26,724 nucleotides of DNA from Ascoidea tarda (nom. inval.). Lineage: Eukaryota > Ascomycota > Saccharomycetes > Ascoideales > Ascoideaceae. The DNA is taken from NCBI GenBank assembly GCA_030560485.1, contig JAKTTS010000189.1:1-26724 (forward strand). Direction: 5' to 3'. Every line of letters begins with the position of its first letter. The stretch's first letter is position 1. Shown piece by piece: positions 24,001 through 26,724 of the stretch. The position numbers and the translations under genes are program-made. Below the pieces are notes generated by a model. The model searched no databases. It had not been told where the DNA came from and was given only the letters and a program-made list of their open reading frames with translations.

Positions 24001-24290
24001 ACCGCGTGCGATGCGAGCCCGACGCTGCGGAGCGGGCTCTCCACCGCCGCCGCTGCCTCTTCCGGAACTATCTCCGATAGCAGCTGCGAGCACAGCGCAG
24101 CACTGCTGGTTTCTAGCGGGGAGGCGGAAGTGCGGCCGCCAGGGAATGTCCTTCACTCTTTCACACTGTCATTACGCTACCCCAGCTCACCAGCCGTTGG
24201 TCCTTGAGGTGCCAGCGATGATGGCCAGTCTGCGATCTGCAGGGTGATGAGTATTTGTCAGCACGGCCGCCACTGAGGGCCAATAGTAGT
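24001..24290. promoter_or_regulatory. GC-rich island with hairpin and CGG/CCG motifs
   Basis: This is about 290 bases of GC-rich DNA in an AT-rich setting, 330-620 bases upstream of ISU1. It holds GAGCCCG (24015-24021) paired with CGGGCTC (24033-24039), GCGGCCGC at 24132-24139, and CGGCCGCCA twice (24133-24141 and 24264-24272). It also holds TCCGGA and several CGG/CCG half-sites of zinc-cluster factors. No conserved coding sequence was recognised. It is probably an upstream activating region, possibly a small unannotated transcript. Confidence 0.5.
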
Positions 24291-24793
24291 CATGCCAGAG
24301 CTGGGTTAGTAATTGACGTTTTTCACTTTTCTCGGTTTTTCCAGCGATTTCTCAGTGTCTCGAGCCTCGAGCCAGCGATTTGTTTTGCTTTTTTCGGTAA
24401 TGATATAATATTAATAATTGTATTGCGCACGTTTCTATTTGATGGTGTGTATTGGTGTAGTTGCGGATAGATAAGATGCCATCTTGCGAAATGCATCTCA
24501 TTTCCTATATGTTGTGTAAAAAGAATATCGACTAAATAATGGAAAATAAAACCAAAAAAATAAACCAAGTTATAACCAAAAGTGCTATAAAATGTTAAAA
24601 TATTATAAAATATTACTAGAAGAATTAAATATTAAAAACAAAAATAAACAAAAACAAACAAAAGAAGTGTTGTTTGCTCTCTTGTAGTTGAATTACGGAT
24701 ACTCAAATAAACCAAAAATACCAGCACTGTTAAATGTTTTGAGAGATCCTATAATAAAAAACAAATATCAACAACAGCAGCGACAGCTCCCTG
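24291..24793. other. Intergenic region, no gene seen
   Basis: This stretch lies between the GC island and the small-gene stop. It turns abruptly A/T-rich from about 24400, with runs such as AAAATATTATAAAATATTA. I see no RNA gene or repeat beyond short A-rich tracts. Confidence 0.5.
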
Positions 24794-25141
24794 TTAATTG
24801 GTAAAGTTGGCAAAGATACCTTCATGTACATCAATAAAGTCTGATGTGTTGTTATTGTCTCTTTCCATCTTCATGTCCATGCTCTTTTTCATTTTCATCT
24901 TGTCATCAAAAATTCCAGCCTCTCCTTCTTTGTGGGGCATGTCCATTGGATCTCCAGATTCAATTGAAATAGTGCTTAATCTTCTGCTCTTGCGGTTAGG
25001 ATGAGCAGTTGCCGAAGAGGGAGTAACATCTCTGCCATAGATCATGTTTCGATCAGAGTAAGCATTGGATCTTGAACCTGACGCATATTGGTTTGGTCCA
25101 CTGTTCAAGTATGAGATCATTCTATCAAAAATACCACTCAT
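24794..25141 (-). CDS. Small hydrophilic protein of unknown function
   Basis: This is a 115-aa product that I do not recognise. It begins MSGIFDRMISYLNSG, is Ser/Asn/Tyr-rich, and contains RKSRRLSTISIESGDP, whose RRLS/RRLST core is a strong match to a PKA phosphorylation site. A Met/Lys/Asp-rich stretch (KMKMKKSMDMKMERD) follows and it ends VHEGIFANFTN. No membrane segment, signal peptide or cysteine is present. It seems a real gene because the composition is balanced, the ATG at 25141 is clean and codon use is like its neighbours. GIFD near the start and GIFANF near the end may be a repeated short motif. It could be a stress- or nutrient-regulated small protein, but that is only a guess from the PKA site. 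Confidence 0.6.
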   Translation of the reverse strand: MSGIFDRMISYLNSGPNQYASGSRSNAYSDRNMIYGRDVTPSSATAHPNRKSRRLSTISIESGDPMDMPHKEGEAGIFDDKMKMKKSMDMKMERDNNNTSDFIDVHEGIFANFTN

Positions 25142-26600
25142 TTTGTGTCGACTGTTTCAATAATAATAATAAAATGGATAATAAGGATAATAAGGATAAT
25201 AACCGAGATTGAATTGAAAACTGATTGTCTGAATTATTTGAAACCTGAATAAATATTATAAAATTACTTGTTCAATAATATGTGTTTTTGTATTTGTTGT
25301 TAATTAATTCACAAATATGAGGAGATCTCATCCCTATTTTATATCATTTCTTCTTCATTTAATCATTCTTTCTTCCTCATATCTAGAAATCAAGAACAAC
25401 GATTTGTTAACCAACCTATGAACTCTCCCCAATTTGTTATCAACAACACATTATTATTCTGCTGTTTTTTTTCCCTATCACTTTTACTGTGTCGATATTT
25501 TAGTTCCAATGTGTCATGCTAACTCAATTCTTTTGTTCTTTTGTTTACAAAGCAATTTTACCAACTTAACAACTCAATTACTTATGAGTGATTAAAACAT
25601 CATACTTAGTAGCAGGCTATCATATTATCACACTTAATATTATCCTCACTTTGATTACAAATGTCAACAAAAATGAGGGTAAAATCTACATCCAGCAATC
25701 GTTCGCATCTCTTCTTCAATTTGCTGGACTCTGTTTAAAGTTCTCTTATTTAGAGTTTGACACATACTAAAAGCAACAAGATTCGGTACAAAAGCAATCT
25801 AAGCTCCAATTCTCACCGGTCTCCAGATTTTAGACATCCACGTGTAACATACTTGGCTCCAAAGGGGAAATCTCTATAGTAATACCATGCAAAATTAGAT
25901 AATCATCCTGTTTATTGCTACTCTCCACGTGGTGCGGCTTTTATCTTTCTTTTCAATTTTTTTCTCAGGTCAGAGAAATGAGCTAATTCTTCAAACCAAT
26001 TTTGAAAGCAAGTTGATTAAAAAAAGAAAAAAGAAAAAAGACAGAGAACAGAGAATTTGGATAATTACATCTATAGACCACCGGTAATTAAAAAAAATCA
26101 AACAGAACCAAGTGAACTGAAATGAAGTTATATTAGGGCAGTGTACCACTTTGTTTGAATTTGTTTTTCCGCCGTCTTCTTTTGTTTTTTTGGAATTTGG
26201 TAACCACTGTTTTGTTGTTGTTGTGGATTCCAAAATTCACTTTTAAAAGTGAGCGATAAAAGTAATCTTTAATTTAATCTAAGAGAGAGAATTTTAATTT
26301 CTTCAATTCTTCAATTCACTAATGCAATGTATTGAAAAGAAACCACTCATTTTTGATATTATTTTTGTAAAAAGATAATAAGATAAGAATCATAGAAACA
26401 ATCTTATGGAATATTGCTCATTGCAATTGATAATTGATGTGGATTAATTTGGGACAAGAAAAGTTCGAGTTAATATATGCATAAATGTCACATGCATGTA
26501 TACGCGTTTGCATGGATAAAATACAGAATTTACATCAACTAGAAAAACCAAAATAGTAATAATAATAAAATTTGAAAAATCTAGAATAATTCTTTGAATT
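25142..26600. other. 1.5-kb region without a supportable gene
   Basis: This AT-rich stretch follows the start of the small gene. It holds GGATAATAA units (near 25175-25200), two CACGTG boxes, ACCGGT at 25815 and 26080, the palindrome ACATGCATGT (26490-26499) and an ACGCGT MluI-box (26502-26507). Short open frames (25588-25770 +, 25991-26233 -) look random. It may be a long regulatory region for the small gene or for a gene beyond the right edge. Confidence 0.5.
25839..25931. promoter_or_regulatory. Pair of CACGTG boxes 87 bases apart
   Basis: CCACGTGT (core 25839-25844) and the fully palindromic CCACGTGG (core 25926-25931) lie about 700-790 bases upstream of the small gene. Paired E-boxes suggest a bHLH-regulated promoter; the target gene is not clear. 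Confidence 0.4.
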
Positions 26601-26608
26601 TTATTATT

Positions 26609-26670
26609 TATCTATCTATCTATCTATTTATTATTATTATTATTATTATTACTATTATTATTATTATTAC

Positions 26671-26724
<54 letters not shown>
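26609..26724. repeat. (TATC)4 followed by (ATT)n microsatellite at the window end
   Basis: Four to five CTAT units pass into about 30 ATT/TTA units with two or three TAC interruptions, running to the last base. It is non-coding as far as visible. Confidence 0.95.

Noticed and set aside
23671-24156. 162-codon upstream extension of ISU1
   Set aside because: It spans the TATA box, CCAAT box and GC island. The presequence begins naturally at ATG 23670.
25991-26233. 80-codon minus-strand open frame
   Set aside because: Ends in a poly-Phe/Leu tract created by A-runs; no family resemblance.
1-26724. tRNA, rRNA, CRISPR arrays, transposons or viral relics
   Set aside because: No B-box-like GGTTCGANTCC, no spaced direct repeats with unique spacers, and no transposase, reverse transcriptase, integrase or capsid-like reading frames were seen. 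The tandem repeats present are simple microsatellites or coding minisatellites.

Overview
The window is nuclear DNA of a budding yeast (Saccharomycotina). Its genes are compact, mostly intronless and AT-rich, with Asn-rich low-complexity tracts and yeast-type promoters. Orthologues of MIA40, TTI2, AIM18/AIM46, ZTA1, BOL3, CIR1, SPC24 and ISU1 are recognisable. A probable complex I subunit (B15/NDUFB4 type, with one short intron) argues against Saccharomycetaceae and Hanseniaspora, which lost complex I. A pseudouridine-catabolism fusion (PsuG-PfkB), absent from baker's yeast, fits this. The species cannot be named from the sequence, and CUG decoding (Leu, Ser or Ala) could not be settled.

Layout. 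1-3431: a (TAAAA)11 microsatellite, MIA40 (-), and a TTI2-like gene (-) split by one in-frame TAA. 3650-7373: a short uORF, then the PsuG-PfkB fusion (+), convergent with an AIM18-like gene (-). 7374-7862: an intergenic stretch with a GATA cluster and a palindrome-rich segment. 7863-9814: an Hsk3-like kinetochore gene (-) head-to-head with ZTA1 (+), whose promoter implies a second, internal start codon. 10010-15127: a WHIM-type chromatin protein (-) head-to-head with a regulator bearing four cysteine modules (+). 15789-19352: a Myb/SANT-like regulator (-) divergent from the complex I subunit gene (+). 19622-23670: BOL3 (-), about 1 kb without a gene, CIR1 (-), SPC24 (+), ISU1 (-). 24794-25141: a small unknown gene (-). 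The last 1.6 kb has no supportable gene and ends in an (ATT)n microsatellite.

Functional picture. Much of the content is mitochondrial: oxidative import (MIA40), iron-sulfur assembly and delivery (ISU1, BOL3), electron transfer (CIR1, complex I subunit) and AIM18. Two genes are kinetochore components (SPC24, probable HSK3) and three are chromatin or transcription factors. I see no mobile element, viral remnant, CRISPR array, tRNA or rRNA. I did not find a clearly new multi-gene system. The best leads are the stop-split TTI2, the ZTA1 promoter and alternative start, the tandem cysteine-module regulator, the GC islands spaced about 5 kb apart, and the uneven CTG codon distribution.
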